A stretch of DNA of 63,174 bases from Lingula anatina (GCF_001039355.2 NW_019775539.1:271921-335094), one strand, 5' to 3'; numbered from the stretch's first letter, positions 24,476-36,653 are shown. Notes: a model not told the origin generated them from the letters alone. Made by a program: numbers and translations.

Positions 24476-25220
24476 AAGAGCAATAATGAAATCTCACACT
24501 TAAAACATAATGTTAACTGATACGGAGGGAAGAATTATAAGGATTAAAGGTAAAATAAACATTCTTAACCTCTGTTAAAGTGTAACGCGTAGTATAAATG
24601 TGCATTGTTCGCATTTCATAAACTAATTTGCAGGATTATCTTTTGTATGCAATTGAGAAAGAACATCACTTAAGAAATATAAATTTATTCAGAATACATA
24701 AGTGCCCTTGGTGAACTTCCTGATTTTACAAAAATGTTTATTTTATTAATCAATATTGTAATTGTTTTTTCTCCTCAATGTCATTTTCTCTTTGTCGTGC
24801 ATTTCTTGTAACAAGGCAGTTTTCTTATCTTCGCTTTCTACTACTTTCCTCCATCTCCCCTTCTTCCTCTCTTCATTTCCACTCTCTACTCCAACTGCAT
24901 GTATCTTTCTTACAGCTCTGTAATATAAGCAGCAGCTTTCGAGCTAAAACAGAAATGTAAATATGTACCTTAAATGTACATGTAAGTTTCGCTTTTATTA
25001 AACAGTCTTGAAGTTAAACGAGTATTAATGTATAAAACTTATAATTAATTTATAATGGTTTGCAGCGCTTCTCCTTATTGCTCTTTTCTGATTGTCGGTT
25101 GTTCGTCTTCTGTACCTGCCATGTTGTAAATAAGGTCGCACTGCTTGAAAATCCATGCTGACAGAGTAAGACATCGCGAAGAGCTAGCCATTTTATACCC
25201 TGAGAAACATGGAACACATT
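24476..25220. other. intergenic, AT-rich
   Basis: No gene or repeat is recognised. A C/T-rich patch lies near 24835-24890. The stretch ends at the N at 25221. Confidence 0.5.
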
Positions 25221-25221
25221 N

Positions 25222-25668
25222 CTCTACAAGGATCACACTACCAGACCCCTGACAGCAGCAGAGAGGACATTATTCCTGAAAGTTTTGTCACAACATGCAG
25301 TACAAGATGGGAGCTGCTGGGATGCAGCTAAAGGAAATGCTGTGATGTTATTACAGTATTTCCTTGCAAACAATAACACTACAGAAGCAGAGCATACACT
25401 GTGTATGGAGATTTTAGCCAAAGATGAGGACACATCAGAACATCTACTACAACAGTTCTACAAGATTAACACAACCAGAACACTGTCAGCAGCAGAGAGG
25501 ACATCATTCCTGGAAGTGTTGTCACAACATGCAAAACTATATAGAAAGTATTGGCATGCCAAAAGTAAAGAAAGTATTGAGAGATTATTAAACAGTTTCC
25601 TTAAAAACCCAAACACTACAGAAGGGCAGCGTGTACTGTGTATGGAGATTTTAGCTGAGCACATATAA
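25222..25668 (+). pseudogene. orphan 3' end of the death-fold gene repeat exon
   Basis: This open frame begins directly at the N at 25221, so its start is cut off. It holds two copies of the 78-residue helical repeat (units from 25252 and 25486, 234 bases apart), with the shared cores SQHA, TTEAEHTLCMEILAK and LLQQFYKI. The last copy is divergent and ends EILAEHI before a stop at 25666. It is almost identical to 44355-44526, where a matching exon runs into another N. It may be the true 3' end of that gene misplaced by scaffolding, or a duplicated fragment. No start, DED or Death domain accompanies it here. Confidence 0.65.
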
Positions 25669-25784
25669 TGGTCTACTGCAATAGCATAAAGGAGGTTTTT
25701 TTTTCAAATATGATGTCACATTATGTAGAACATAGTAACTCTTTCATTGATATTGAAAGGGTAATAACTGTTCGTTTTGGCCAA

Positions 25785-26100
25785 AAAAGAATTTTCTCGG
25801 AGTAAACGACAATTTTCCCATACTTACCAATGGTTAATGAATCCATTTCTACATTGAAAGTTAGTCCCTGGTTTTTCTCTTAAAAGTTCGGTTTTACGTT
25901 ATAATCTCTAAAGAGATTATAACAGAGTATAGCCATCAATGGTTCGAGGTCACATGGTCTGATGACAAGCTCAAATATTTATCAGAATAATAGCTATAAT
26001 TGCAGTTTTTGTGGTAAAACAGAATAAATTATATTTCTGAGTTGTTTACAATGTTTTTAGTTTGAAATATAGATCTCATATTAAGAGTTATTATCCCTTT
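25785..26100. repeat. segmental repeat shared with 44990-45450
   Basis: Blocks such as TACTTACCAATGGTTAA, TCTCTAAAGAGATTATAACA, GGTCTGATGACAAGCTCA and TTTACAATGTTTTTA recur in the same order at 44990-45450. This is the downstream flank of the helical-repeat exon, duplicated with it. It serves as the empty site for the MITE at 45120-45283. Confidence 0.8.
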
Positions 26101-26310
26101 AAAGGAAATGCTGAGAAATGGTTAAAGTATTTCTTTACAAATTCAAACACCACAGAAGTAGAACATACAGTGTGTATGAATTTTAGCCAAGGATGTAGGC
26201 ACACAGCACAACAGGCTTCAACAGCTCTACCAATCAGAAGCAACAAGAACTCAAAGAGCAGCAGGAGGACCTTATTTAGATATGGTGCATTAAACAATGT
26301 CATCAGCATT
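26101..26310 (+). pseudogene. decayed copy of the 78-residue helical repeat
   Basis: The frame begins KGNAEKWLKYFFTNSNTTE and VEHTVCM, clearly the same repeat as at 25252 and 44121. It then loses two bases where the others read TGTATGGAGATTTTAGCC and goes out of frame. No splice signals support its use. It is a dead relic. Confidence 0.7.
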
Positions 26311-27689
26311 CATGACAAATGGATTTCAGCCAAGTTGATAATCAACTCGCTTTTAATAAAAAGTGCTACAATGCTTGAGGCATCAAATCCAGAGAATCTT
26401 CAGCATATTGAAATATTAGCCTAGGATAGGAACATTTCAGCTAGACTGTCCTGACTTTTTATCGGATGGAAAAAAACTCTTTGTTGAGAAATGAAAAAAT
26501 TGAACTCGGCTATTTCACAATCAGACGTACACTTTCAAAATTGAACATGTTACATTGCCTCTAAGTATTATCAAAACCAATGTAGTGTCCACTCTTTGTC
26601 CATTCTGGTAGATGGCACTTAGTCGGAGCAATCAAAAAAATTTTTTTGAAAATCGGACATAGATTGGCAAAAATATACTAATTTGAATACCCTAAATACA
26701 GCCGTTTTTAGTTGTTACGAAGGGTCACTGCAGTGGTGTAATAATTTCAGGTAGTGGTTATGTAATTTGGTATTGTAATTTATTATATTTAGTTTGACTA
26801 CAGATATCAGTTGTGAGGTATAACGTTGTTTGAAAATCAGGTGGGCATAATATAGTGTAACATATGAGACAGAAGCCATTGAATGTTAAAAGGGAGCTCT
26901 GTTACGGATTTTTCTGTTTTTAACATAGTTGATTTCAAGGAGCCCCTGAAAGGAAATATTATGCTTGACAATAACTTTTCTTCAGTAAAATGTGTTTTTA
27001 AAGACATTTCAATACATTAAAAAAATTACTGTGTCCAAATCCATATTTAGTTGAAAATTCCAACAATCCAAAATTGAAACCACATCTTAACACAAAATTT
27101 TGTAGCGTCCGTCCCCCCTGTAGCAAAAGGATAGCAGTTAATTTTTTTTTTAAACCACACTCAGGCACTTATGCATTTCACTACCCATGATAAAATAATA
27201 TACCTAAAAGGCCAGTAGTACGACACACAGTGGATATACCATTTGATTAGTGGTCAAATGTAGCGTCCGTCCCCACCTGTAGCTCCCGTCCCCAATTTGT
27301 ATGTTTCGCTTTATTAAGGATACACATGCTGAAATAGATTTTAATTAAATATATTTTGTAAATACTCATTATAGTCTATCTAATGTAGGCAAAGGTTGTC
27401 ACTGACGCATTTGGTGCATTACTTGCACTGAATAAATGGATACATTTAAAACAATGTTATAATATGAAACAATGTTGCTGATTTTGTTGCTGTGAAACAA
27501 CACTTGTGTACTTAAATTGCTATGAGACGAAGTGACCTCACTTGGTTATAGTTTGGACCAAAAAGCCACAGTGTAAATTGTGCATTTGAGCTTGGAACAA
27601 TGATGGAGCTACATATATATTTTTATTGTTGCTGAGGATGGATAAACTAAGTCAAAGTAGAAAAATAAATGCCATGGAAATGGAAGGCA

Positions 27690-28362
27690 TAGTGAAAGTG
27701 CTTTGAAAAAAAGAAACCAACGAGAAAAACTCAAGAAAGATCCCGAACGTTTGAAAACTGCCAGAGAAAAGGACAGACATTGAAAGAAAAAAGAAAGAGA
27801 AAAGAAGAGACTTTACTTAATGACTCACCCAACATTAGCAAAAGCTGAAAGAGCAAAGGAAACTAATAGAATGAGAAAATATATAGTGAAAATCTGAGAA
27901 CAAACAAAGATCAGTGCTTTATCAGAAGAAGCTAAAGCAAGAGAGAAAAGGAAAAAAACACTTTCAGCCCTAAGAGAAAGAAACAGAAAGATGAAGCTCA
28001 GTGAAGAAGCTAAAAAGAAAGATGTCTTGAGGGTTAAAGCATGGACACTAAGGGTTCAGTTACAAGATAAAACATCACAAGGTAAAGACTCAAGCCCGTT
28101 TTCATCTTCCTCCTCTGAAAAGAGAGCCTTAAAACAAGTAAAGAATGCCCTTCTGAGGTCACCGAGAAGAAAAGCTAAAAATGTAGAAAGGCTAATAAGA
28201 TCTCCTAGAATAAACATCATAATAGAACAGAAAAGAATTATAGCAAGCAAGGAAACAAGCAGAAAGTTGGAGATGGGGGAGACCCTTATGCAAAGTATGT
28301 CAGAGCATATAAAGGAAATAAAATATAAAGGTACAACATCTGCATCTCAAAATACGGCGTAG
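27690..28362 (+). pseudogene. decayed Lys/Arg-rich ORF of the transposon
   Basis: The sequence translates to highly charged stretches such as REKLKKDPERLKTAREKDRH, interrupted by several stops. An open part from 27991 ends at 28362 (123 codons) and includes LRSPRRKAKNVERL. Basic, DPE-rich segments are common in proteins carried by invertebrate transposons, but I cannot name the family. No catalytic motif is visible. Confidence 0.45.
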
Positions 28363-28520
28363 GCTACAAAGTTTTAAAATCAGTGATAAACAAGAAAGGA
28401 AAATACAGGGTCAAAATGAAACTCAACAAGTCAATGGGAATCAGAAGAGGTGTGGGGAAGAGGGGCAGTAAATGGTGGACAACAAATATAAGGAAAATAA
28501 GAAATCGGACCACAATATCC

Positions 28521-28695
28521 ATTTTCAAGGTGTGTGTCAGTACGCATTTCACAGTATCATTCCCCGAACAAATTTTGATTGGTTATGCAATACTTTCCAA
28601 CCCCGCTGAGAATCATCACTATCACATCGTGTACAAGGCAAGAACGGCGTCGCGTCTGATACTTCGAAGCGCGTACTGATGCACACCTTGAAAAA
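28521..28695. mobile_element. nested MITE inside the 3-kb transposon
   Basis: The arms TTTTCAAGGTGTGTGTCAGT (left) and ACTGATGCACACCTTGAAAA (right) are nearly perfect inverse complements over about 24 bases and enclose a 175-base element. Its position inside the larger transposon shows that it inserted later. Confidence 0.7.
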
Positions 28696-29504
28696 GGGTA
28701 GTTTGGTCCGATCTACCGGTGAATTCAGGATCATACGGTGCCGAGTCTGGTAGTTGGGTAGGCCTGAATTTTTAATACTGTCAGAAAATATCTCTGGATC
28801 CGCTCCTGTTATTGATTTGTAAATTTGTTGTTGAACTGTTTATATTCATTTAAATACAGTTGATGTTTTGGAATGGGGATATAAAAATGACATGTTTTGG
28901 TGTAGCGTCCGTCCCCAAGTGTATTACGTACCAAGTCATGAAATTTTAGCACTCTAAACATGTTTTAGGTATTTTATTATGTGTCATTCTTATGGTCAAG
29001 TCTTTGTCATATCAAAACAAGAGATTTCAAATCATTGATGGAATCCTCTGATTTGATCTTAATAACACAACATTTTATTTTTATTTGCAAAAGAAATGTG
29101 GCCATGCATCATTCAACCGCACATTTTGGAAAAAAATAGCTCAAAGTTGATTGCAATTGTGAGGTTTTCATTGCAACTTGGACCTAAATAGGTCCATGAT
29201 TGCAAGTACAATTCATGTGTATAAAATTATGCTTATTAAAATAATTATTTTCCAATCATTATGTTTTATTCATCACATGAATGTAATTGACTTGTAAAAA
29301 TGTAGCGTCCGTCCCCTGTTTGAGACCATTCAGTCATTTTAGTGTCAAACAAAAACAAAGAGAAACGGTGCAAAAATATTTGAAGGGATTATGCCCAAGA
29401 TCAATACCAATGCCCTACTGATATTCAATCCTCTGTTTGGTGAAGTTCATATTTGGTCAAAAGTGGACCATAAAGTGTACATCTGATTGTGAAATAGCCG
29501 AACT

Positions 29505-30678
29505 GCAAATCTTTTATTCCTAGCTTTTTAAGGTACATGGTGATATTGTACCTCACAGAATATCATGTATGAAAGATAAAGCATAAGTAGCACATTTATT
29601 TCTTTGGAATATTTCAACTTTTTTTTCATGCCTTCCTTTAAGACAAGAGGTGTAGTTAAGAGATCAAAATATTAAAGGATTAATTAACTTTTGCTATAAT
29701 ACTTATTCCATAACTTTTGTTAACTATCAGACCACATTGGTTTGTATGCTGTACATACTGACATCTTGTGGAAACCTTCCTCAATTTCATATTTATGTAA
29801 TCATATCTAGCTAGTCAATATTTGTACATTCAATGTAGCTTCTGTTTGGGAGCAAATTTGTATCATTATCTATGTATATGGAGGTGCTTGTATTCCTCCT
29901 ACAGATGCATGCTTTAAATCTGATAAGTTAATGTTAATATTGCACAACAATTTGTTAGTGAATCATTTGAAGCCATAGTTGCATACTGATTCCACTTAGA
30001 TTTAAATTGTATATAATGTGAATACTGTACATAATAAAGATACTAAAATTTGGAACTGAAGATGTCAGTTTGTTTCTTAGGTTTCTTTTGCATGTAAAGT
30101 GGAACAGTTGGTCGTATCTGGAGTCATGGGGCCTTAAAGTTAATTCTTTGATGACAATTTGCTGAAATTTAGTAAACTTATTAATTAACATGAAAGCCAA
30201 TTTAAATGTTTCACAATGTTACCATTTGCTTATGATTTAATGTAGACTTTATTGTCCAGAATTTACATTTTATTATGGCTGCAATTAATCAAATTTCTTA
30301 TAACTTCAGCATATTAATCAAAATACTACGTACAGTTCTATTCTCTCTCCAGACTATATTTTTGTATAATTATTTTATCTAGATCAATTGTTTTATTATC
30401 TCCCTACATCTTCATTAGCAACTTCACAAAATATAAATTAAATAAATAAGATTGCACATATTCTGCTTCCCTGTTCTCTCTGTACAATGTTTACAGCTTC
30501 TCAAATGCACTAGGACCATCACAAGACTCATAATTTCTATTCTGTTTTCTCTAGCTCACATTATTGTGGTCTCACTAAGACTTGCCTTAAAATTCCTCAG
30601 TAAGTCCCCACTTACATTCTGGCTATTCCACTACTAGTATGTTATTTTCTATTAGTCTACACTGCATTCTGTACTCAC
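29505..30678. other. AT-rich intergenic stretch
   Basis: No gene is seen. Several AATAAA-like hexamers occur near 30030 and 30440, but none can be tied to a transcript. Confidence 0.5.
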
Positions 30679-31422
30679 CATATGTTATAACTTGCACCTG
30701 GGTATTGCTGTTCACTTCCCCTGCCAGGGATGCTGCCAATCTCCCCAGGGCTTCCCCCAGGGTAACCCAGGGTTGAGTTGCTGGGCTGAGAGCATTGCTT
30801 ATGGCTTGAGCATTCAACTGGAAAAGTGGGATGCATAATTTAAAGACTGGTAATAAAAATATTAGTCTTCACTGACAAAAAAAAAAAAAAAATAAAAAAA
30901 AAACAAGAAGAAATAAATAAATGAATAAATAAAATGCCATTGGCATTAAAATTAAATTGCTGCTTTACATGGCTGAATGCATGTATGTTAAATTAGCATG
31001 TGAATATAGCTACTGCTTTTCTTTTAACTTTTAAACTTTAATACTAGCACTGACGTACAGAATTATGACATTAATCATCATCCTATGGACATCTTCAGAT
31101 AACAGTTTCCAAAAGATGTCCTTGGGATGAGGATGAAACGTTGGTATTCTGTACGCCAGTGTCCAGTGTTACGTTAGAGTTAATAATTTTATCTTTAAAC
31201 ATCACAACTAGATTAATCAGAATTTACATTTTAATACAAAATTTATAGCATACAGCATTTATAGCTTACTTCCCCAAATAAACTCTTGCCCTACATAGCA
31301 TCTACAAACTGTTGTGCTATTTCTTCTGCCACTCTTTACTGGGCCTCACTCGTGTTGGCGCCTAGATGTGGCATACTTACCACCAGGGGGTGCTGTACTA
31401 GCATGAAATCTCTTGGTGGCTC
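30679..31422 (-). pseudogene. PHGDH middle exons with two stops
   Basis: Two - strand exons encode the middle of D-3-phosphoglycerate dehydrogenase, the first enzyme of serine synthesis. The first exon (31422-31270, 51 codons) reads EPPRDF..., SMPHLGANTSEAQ, stop, RVAEEIAQQFVDAM, stop, GKSLFGE. The second (30817-30679) reads LNAQAISNALSPATQPW... to QVQVITYG. The splice sites are intact (acceptors ending TTCAG and TTCCAG, donors GTAAGC and GTGAGT) and the phases agree. The PHLGA block and the NAQA block are characteristic of the family. The TAA and TAG lie where relatives have coding residues. These exons sit downstream of the gene's own C-terminal exons (34.1-36.3 kb), which is the wrong order. 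Confidence 0.8.
31049..31162. mobile_element. imperfect foldback element
   Basis: CTGACGTACAGAAT at the left and ATTCTGTACGCCAG at the right are inverse complements with one mismatch. An inner pair, GGACATCTT and AAGATGTCC, extends the symmetry to most of the 114 bases. It is a small palindromic element with no coding content. Confidence 0.55.
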
Positions 31423-31654
31423 CTGAATGTTGAATCATTTGAACTACCTATTACTATGAAATCTTCTGACAAGTTTTTATCTCTAGCTTCTTAATTGTAA
31501 AAATAAGAAAATAAAGGATTTTTTAAAGAGCAATTATTATGATAGTAATTGATTATAAATGAATTCCATGTATTATCCTCTAATAAATAAAGATTATGTA
31601 CAATATACCAGGTATTGAAAACTTTTCTTTCTTTGTTCCAGTGTCATCCTTCAT

Positions 31655-31690
31655 CCCCCCCCCCCCCCAAAAAAAAAAAGGGGGGGGGGG
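31655..31690. repeat. C14-A11-G11 homopolymer palindrome
   Basis: Fourteen C, eleven A and eleven G follow one another without interruption. The C and G runs can pair across the A run. It could be genuine low complexity or an assembly chimera. Confidence 0.85.
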
Positions 31691-34102
31691 ATATACTGAG
31701 GAAATGCTATCAGTTCATCCATTTTATTACACCACAAATAATGAATTCTGTCATCAAGGACTTCTAATTGTATTATGTTATGCCTTGAACAATTTGCTCC
31801 TAATAATATTGACATTGAGATCTGGCATCCACCAATTCTCACACAGGTGTAACAAAAATGAAGGCACACAAGTTATTTTTAGTGCAATTTCTATTATTTT
31901 TAGAAGCTGTGATGTGACTCTATCATGGGAGAAGTCTTTCCTTCAATAATTGTTTTCAGTTTCATAAGAGTTATATGTACAAATCAAATTGAATGTTATC
32001 ATGCACATAAATGTATAATTTGTAAAGAATAACATATTTTGAGATTCTTGTTTTAAAGTAACTCAATTAAACCTGTAGTTGGTATCTTTAAATAAGGAAA
32101 ACAGTTTTTCTCTTTTTATCAAATGATATTTATTAGACACAATGATCTAAATCTTTTCAGACGAGATAAAATATAAATTTATATTGACTGTATGAAAAAA
32201 AACTATTTTATTGTGGTCCCTTAAAATCGAATGATGGAAAAAATATTATATTATGGTCCCTTATCTATTAATATAAGATATTTGAAAACTTACTCTCCAT
32301 TTGTTTGGCAAAGAGTTGACAAAGCATTAGGACCTTTACAAATGAAAACAATGCATATTTGCCCATAAGGTATTCTACTGCATGTATATAAACTTATGTG
32401 TAAACTTATAATAAATCCAAAGTAACTCCCATAGCAAATTAGAGAAAATGAAACCTAATATTAAGCATACACTGTGACTTAAATAACTGTAATATAACTA
32501 AATTAAATTCAAATAAACCATCAAATAAAAATTATCAGACAAAGCTAGATTGGTCCCTACTTGTACACACAAATATTTTACCCTCAACACATTAGTTATT
32601 GACAATATAATACTGTTAAATGTCCTTTTACCTCATACCAAAACAAAACAAGGCAGCAAAGCTGTCAAATGTACAGACAAAAAGCAGAAAAATAATGCAC
32701 AAAATAGGATACTGTCAATTCTGATGCAATAATACATAATGCTTAACTGCAAATTCAGCATCAAATACCATTGAAAGTAAAATGTGTAACAAGCATAAGG
32801 CTTCATGCCTATGAGAGTTTATACTTTGAAAATGCCAGAATGAGAAAAGGTGAAAATTTCACAAAACTTGTATAAATTTAGTAAAATTAGTAAAAAAACA
32901 ATCCAATAGAGCTGTTTTTCCAATAAGAGCTGTATGTCAGTCCTAAGAATAATTTTTTAACTTAAAAAAAATAACTGACACTGTTTTCTCTGCATACCAT
33001 TTATGGTGGCAGTACACAAAGTTGGTTTTTGTCAATTTTGATGCAATATTACAGACGCAAGTGACAAATGTATGTACAAACACATCCGTGTCTGTACATC
33101 AAAAGACAAAAATAGAGACATGGGTCATATAGCCATAAGGTAAAATCCATACTACTCAATGCCCGTGGTTGGGATAAGGGTTTTTTACACAGAAAAGTAT
33201 GATAAATAATATAACAAGTAAATACAATGCTCTGACTTTGGTCCCCCTGGATATTGAGAATTTTATTTTGTGCTGTGATTCATAGGACAACCCTTTTTAT
33301 GCCATAATTCTCCTATATATACACATATTATGCACTGGGTTTTAGCATGTCCCAAAAAGTAAATATTACACTACTAAAGTTATCAATCATAATAAAACAA
33401 TTTATATTAAGTAATCAATTGGTAAAAATATGGCTATACTCTCCAATAACAGGTGAATCGAAGTCATACTTTTGGACATTTGACCTGGAAAAAATTTTGA
33501 TCATATTATTTTGTTATGATGAAGTGCTTTACCCAAACAAAACAGTTTGAATTAACACATGCTACTGGCAATTCATGAAACTTGCCATTTATCATAATTG
33601 CTAAAAACCAGTTTAAGTTGCAAACCAACCAGGTCAGAAAAAAACTTTTTCTATCATTCCAAAACCGACAAAACCATACTCAGTTAAGCTTCATGTAGGA
33701 CAGGTGCCAGAACCACCACACCCATGGGAAAAGATCCACTCTTGGCAAAATTATATCTAGATGCATGGAGGTTAGATGGTAAAACATCCACATTTTCCAA
33801 AAAAAAGAACCCCTCTTTGAAATTACTGGCTAACGGGCCTGTTCATGGATGAACCTCATGAGCAATATTCTTGATCAGTCAGCCACCAGTGCTACACAAT
33901 GACCCAAAGTGCCTACTCATCAACCAACCTATTCCATTTATTTATTAACTTGTATCAAATATATGCTATTCATAAAAATCCTAGGATGAGACCATTAAAT
34001 GTGATACACCACAAGTCATCATTTAAGTTTTTCAGCATCATTTGTGACCCTCCATTTGTATGCTTTCCACAAGGTCCCAAGTCAAATAATGTCAAAGGTC
34101 AT
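31691..34102. other. AT-rich stretch between PHGDH fragments
   Basis: No exon is recognised on either strand. A transposon-like end, CTGGCTAACGGGCCT, occurs at about 33827, related to the MITE at 22693. Confidence 0.5.
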
Positions 34103-36336
34103 CTAGAATGCCACCTGCTGCACCATGTTGACATGTAGCTTCAGAATATCCAGACTGCTGATTGGTTGAGATATCCTCATGATTCCCCATGCTGCTCCAT
34201 TCACAGGCAGAGAGCCAGCATAGGACAGAATGCTAGCATTGGCTCCAGCTAAGGCTCCTGGAAAAGTGATGAGTTGTTAGACACCATATGTCTAGGATTT
34301 ACCTAAGACAGTGGTACCAAGATGGTGTTGGGTGTATGGAAACAAATGTATAGAAACAAAAGGGTGATAGACTTTGGCATCCGGTTCATTGAAAAAATTG
34401 TAGGTTTAATTAATAAAAATTGTTCAATAAGTTTAAGTTGTACTCAGATAATTTCGAAAGGGAGTGATATTTGCATTAAGAATGTAAAAAAAGACCCTTT
34501 ATGTGGCTCCACCTACCTGCCACAGCTGGCATCACCTGAGGGTTGGCCTGACTCTTGTACACCAACACATTGCCAGCTAGAGAGACAGGAGTTGATACTG
34601 AGGCTCCGTTAATCTGAGCCAGCATGGGTGTTCCTGCTGACACGAACCCTCCAACCTGGTGAATAGCTCCACCTTGCTGCTGTACTACCACAGAGACAAG
34701 ACACTCCAGCTGGGTAGGTACCTGCTCCTCATGGGACGTAGACAACTAAAATATATTGAATTTCTTTATTAAATTAAACAATATTAGCTAATAAAGAAGG
34801 GACATTTTTGTTTACTGTAATATTTTTAAGTAGAAAGGCATATACATGGAAAAGGAAATTAGGATACCGATTATTTAAGTCAGGGTGTGGTGGGGCGTTG
34901 GGATTGGAGGAGAAAATGCCTTTGATCAATAAATAAATAAATAAGACCACTCTGAGATCAATCCATTTTGCTTAAAAAATTCAAATCTCACCTCAATAAA
35001 AATTACATAAACTGTGGTTTATACATTGATACATATTTTTTCACTATGGCCTTTATGGAAAGTCACAAAAATCCATATTAATTAATTAAGTTTATCTGAA
35101 AACATGAAATAAAAAGTATGTCAAAAACACTCCTCTCATATGTGGATACTAAAATAAAAAAATCATGTACATATTGAATGGTCTTACAAAAAACTTCTGA
35201 ATGCAAACATTGATTTTTCTCTTTAATGTAGGCCATCTAGGCCTCTATAATAAGGCAGGATTTACTGTAGATAGAAAATACTCCAGAATTTATTTCATAA
35301 CTTCTTTTTATAAAAGGAAACTAGAAGGATGAAAAGAAAGTCCAAAAGTATGATGAAATTTAATCAGACTGGATTTGTTGATATATTCTGCATACATGTT
35401 GTCTAGATATATGTATTCTAGATTTACTATCATAGCAGATTTTATTAGAAATTAAAGAAAAACTACATTAAAAGATAATGAAAACATAATGAGCTGTCCC
35501 TAATTATCAAACTGTATCTCAAAATTCAATTTTCAATTATTTGTTTCTCTTACACTTCTAAACAATACTGAAATGGTTTTTCTGATTACTACTATTTGGA
35601 TTAATTGTAAACAGTGTTATAGTGGTAAGCCTTTTTATTTTTGAGGAAGGGGGGGCATTTTCCAATAACTCATTCACTCACTTTCACTCCATTATTTTAA
35701 CATTTTAAGCTAAAAACAGACAAGGTACTTTTAAGCCCTAAACCAGTGCACTTATCAAATTTCTGAATTATCATTTGGAACAGCTCATTTGTATGTTATA
35801 ATCAATTTTTTTTTTTAGAAAATGAACCAATGAATTAATTTTACTCAAATTTGATAAGTAATTACCATTACTGAATGCCTTTTTCCTTGGCCAGGGGAGG
35901 AGCATTGATAAGATTGAGGTTATTGTCAGAATACTCTGATAACAGACCCACCAAGACAGCTGCACCAAGGTAGCTGCCTGCTTTCNGGGGGGGCATTTTC
36001 CAATAACTCATTCACTCACTTTCACTCCATTATTTTAACATTTTAAGCTAAAAACAGACAAGGTACTTTTAAGCCCTAAACCAGTGCACTTATCAAATTT
36101 CTGAATTATCATTTGGAACAGCTCATTTGTATGTTATAATCAATTTTTTTTTTTAGAAAATGAACCAATGAATTAATTTTACTCAAATTTGATAAGTAAT
36201 TACCATTACTGAATGCCTTTTTCCTTGGCCAGGGGAGGAGCATTGATAAGATTGAGGTTATTGTCAGAATACTCTGATAACAGACCCACCAAGACAGCTG
36301 CACCAAGGTAGCTGCCTGCTTTCTTCATACCACATC
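34103..36336 (-). pseudogene. PHGDH: PHGDH C-terminal exons, 5' part missing
   Basis: Three - strand exons give the C-terminal part of D-3-phosphoglycerate dehydrogenase: 36336-36210 (GCGMKKAGSYLGAAVLVGLL, LINAPPLAKEKGIQ), 34745-34517 (LSTSHEEQVPTQLECLVSVV and onward) and 34257-34103 (GALAGANASILSYAGSLPVN, ending QQVAF and a stop). The match to animal PHGDH runs to the last residues. The first exon ends GGCATTCAGTAATGG. Frame requires CAG followed directly by TTG, but the GT then overlaps the G of CAG, as if one G of CAGGTAATG were lost. No exons for the substrate- or NAD-binding domains are found upstream before the next gene. A rearranged relic is favoured; a gene broken by assembly cannot be excluded. 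Confidence 0.7.
35648..36323. repeat. 338-bp exact repeat around the N at 35986
   Basis: The sequence at 35648-35985 recurs without visible change at 35986-36323, with only the N between them. It includes most of a PHGDH exon. This is the signature of two contig ends that overlap and were joined without merging, not of a biological tandem duplication. Confidence 0.85.
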
Positions 36337-36342
36337 CTGAAA

Positions 36343-36618
36343 TAATATTATACAAAATTGATCTCATTCAGTGCACATGTCACGGAAATGTGATACTGAT
36401 AAACATATTGATTGTTAAAAGGTTTATTAATTGAAAAGGAGGCCAACCACTTCAAGTATTATATGCTGCTCTAAATAAACAAAGGGAAATATAGAATTAA
36501 ATTTATATGTATGATTATATAAAAGCATGCCCCCCGAAAAAAGAAGAAAGTTAAAATGTAGCCATAACTAAATGAACACATAAGGTTTTTTATCACCTAG
36601 CTTGATTGATGAATTCAC

Positions 36619-36653
<35 letters not shown>

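Larger units (their letters stand above)
27101..29316 (+). repeat. recurrent 16-mer TGTAGCGTCCGTCCCC inside the transposon
   Basis: Exact copies lie at 27101-27116, 27259-27274, 28901-28916 and 29301-29316, all in the same direction. A variant with two mismatches lies at 27278-27293. The copies fall in different frames, which argues against a coding repeat. They could be binding sites for the element's own transposase, but this is inference. Confidence 0.8.
26503..29504. mobile_element. about 3-kb DNA transposon with 33-bp inverted repeats
   Basis: The ends at 26503-26535 and 29472-29504 are inverse complements at about 30 of 33 positions, with the core CGGCTATTTCACAATCAG. Inside are a decayed Lys/Arg-rich reading frame (27690-28362), four exact copies of TGTAGCGTCCGTCCCC and a nested smaller element. 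Target-site duplications are not clear. The superfamily is not identified. The stops in the frame suggest an inactive copy. Confidence 0.7.

Noticed and set aside
25222-25668. Reading the 25.2 kb fragment as a transposon protein
   Set aside because: Its repeats match the spliced death-fold gene at 44 kb, and no transposase motif is present.
28383-28679. Open frame of 98 codons inside the 3-kb transposon
   Set aside because: It runs straight through the nested MITE, so it is accidental.
27101-29316. The recurrent 16-mer as a coding repeat (GDGRY on the - strand) or a CRISPR-like array
   Set aside because: Copies are in different frames, unevenly spaced and in a eukaryotic transposon. No regular spacers exist.
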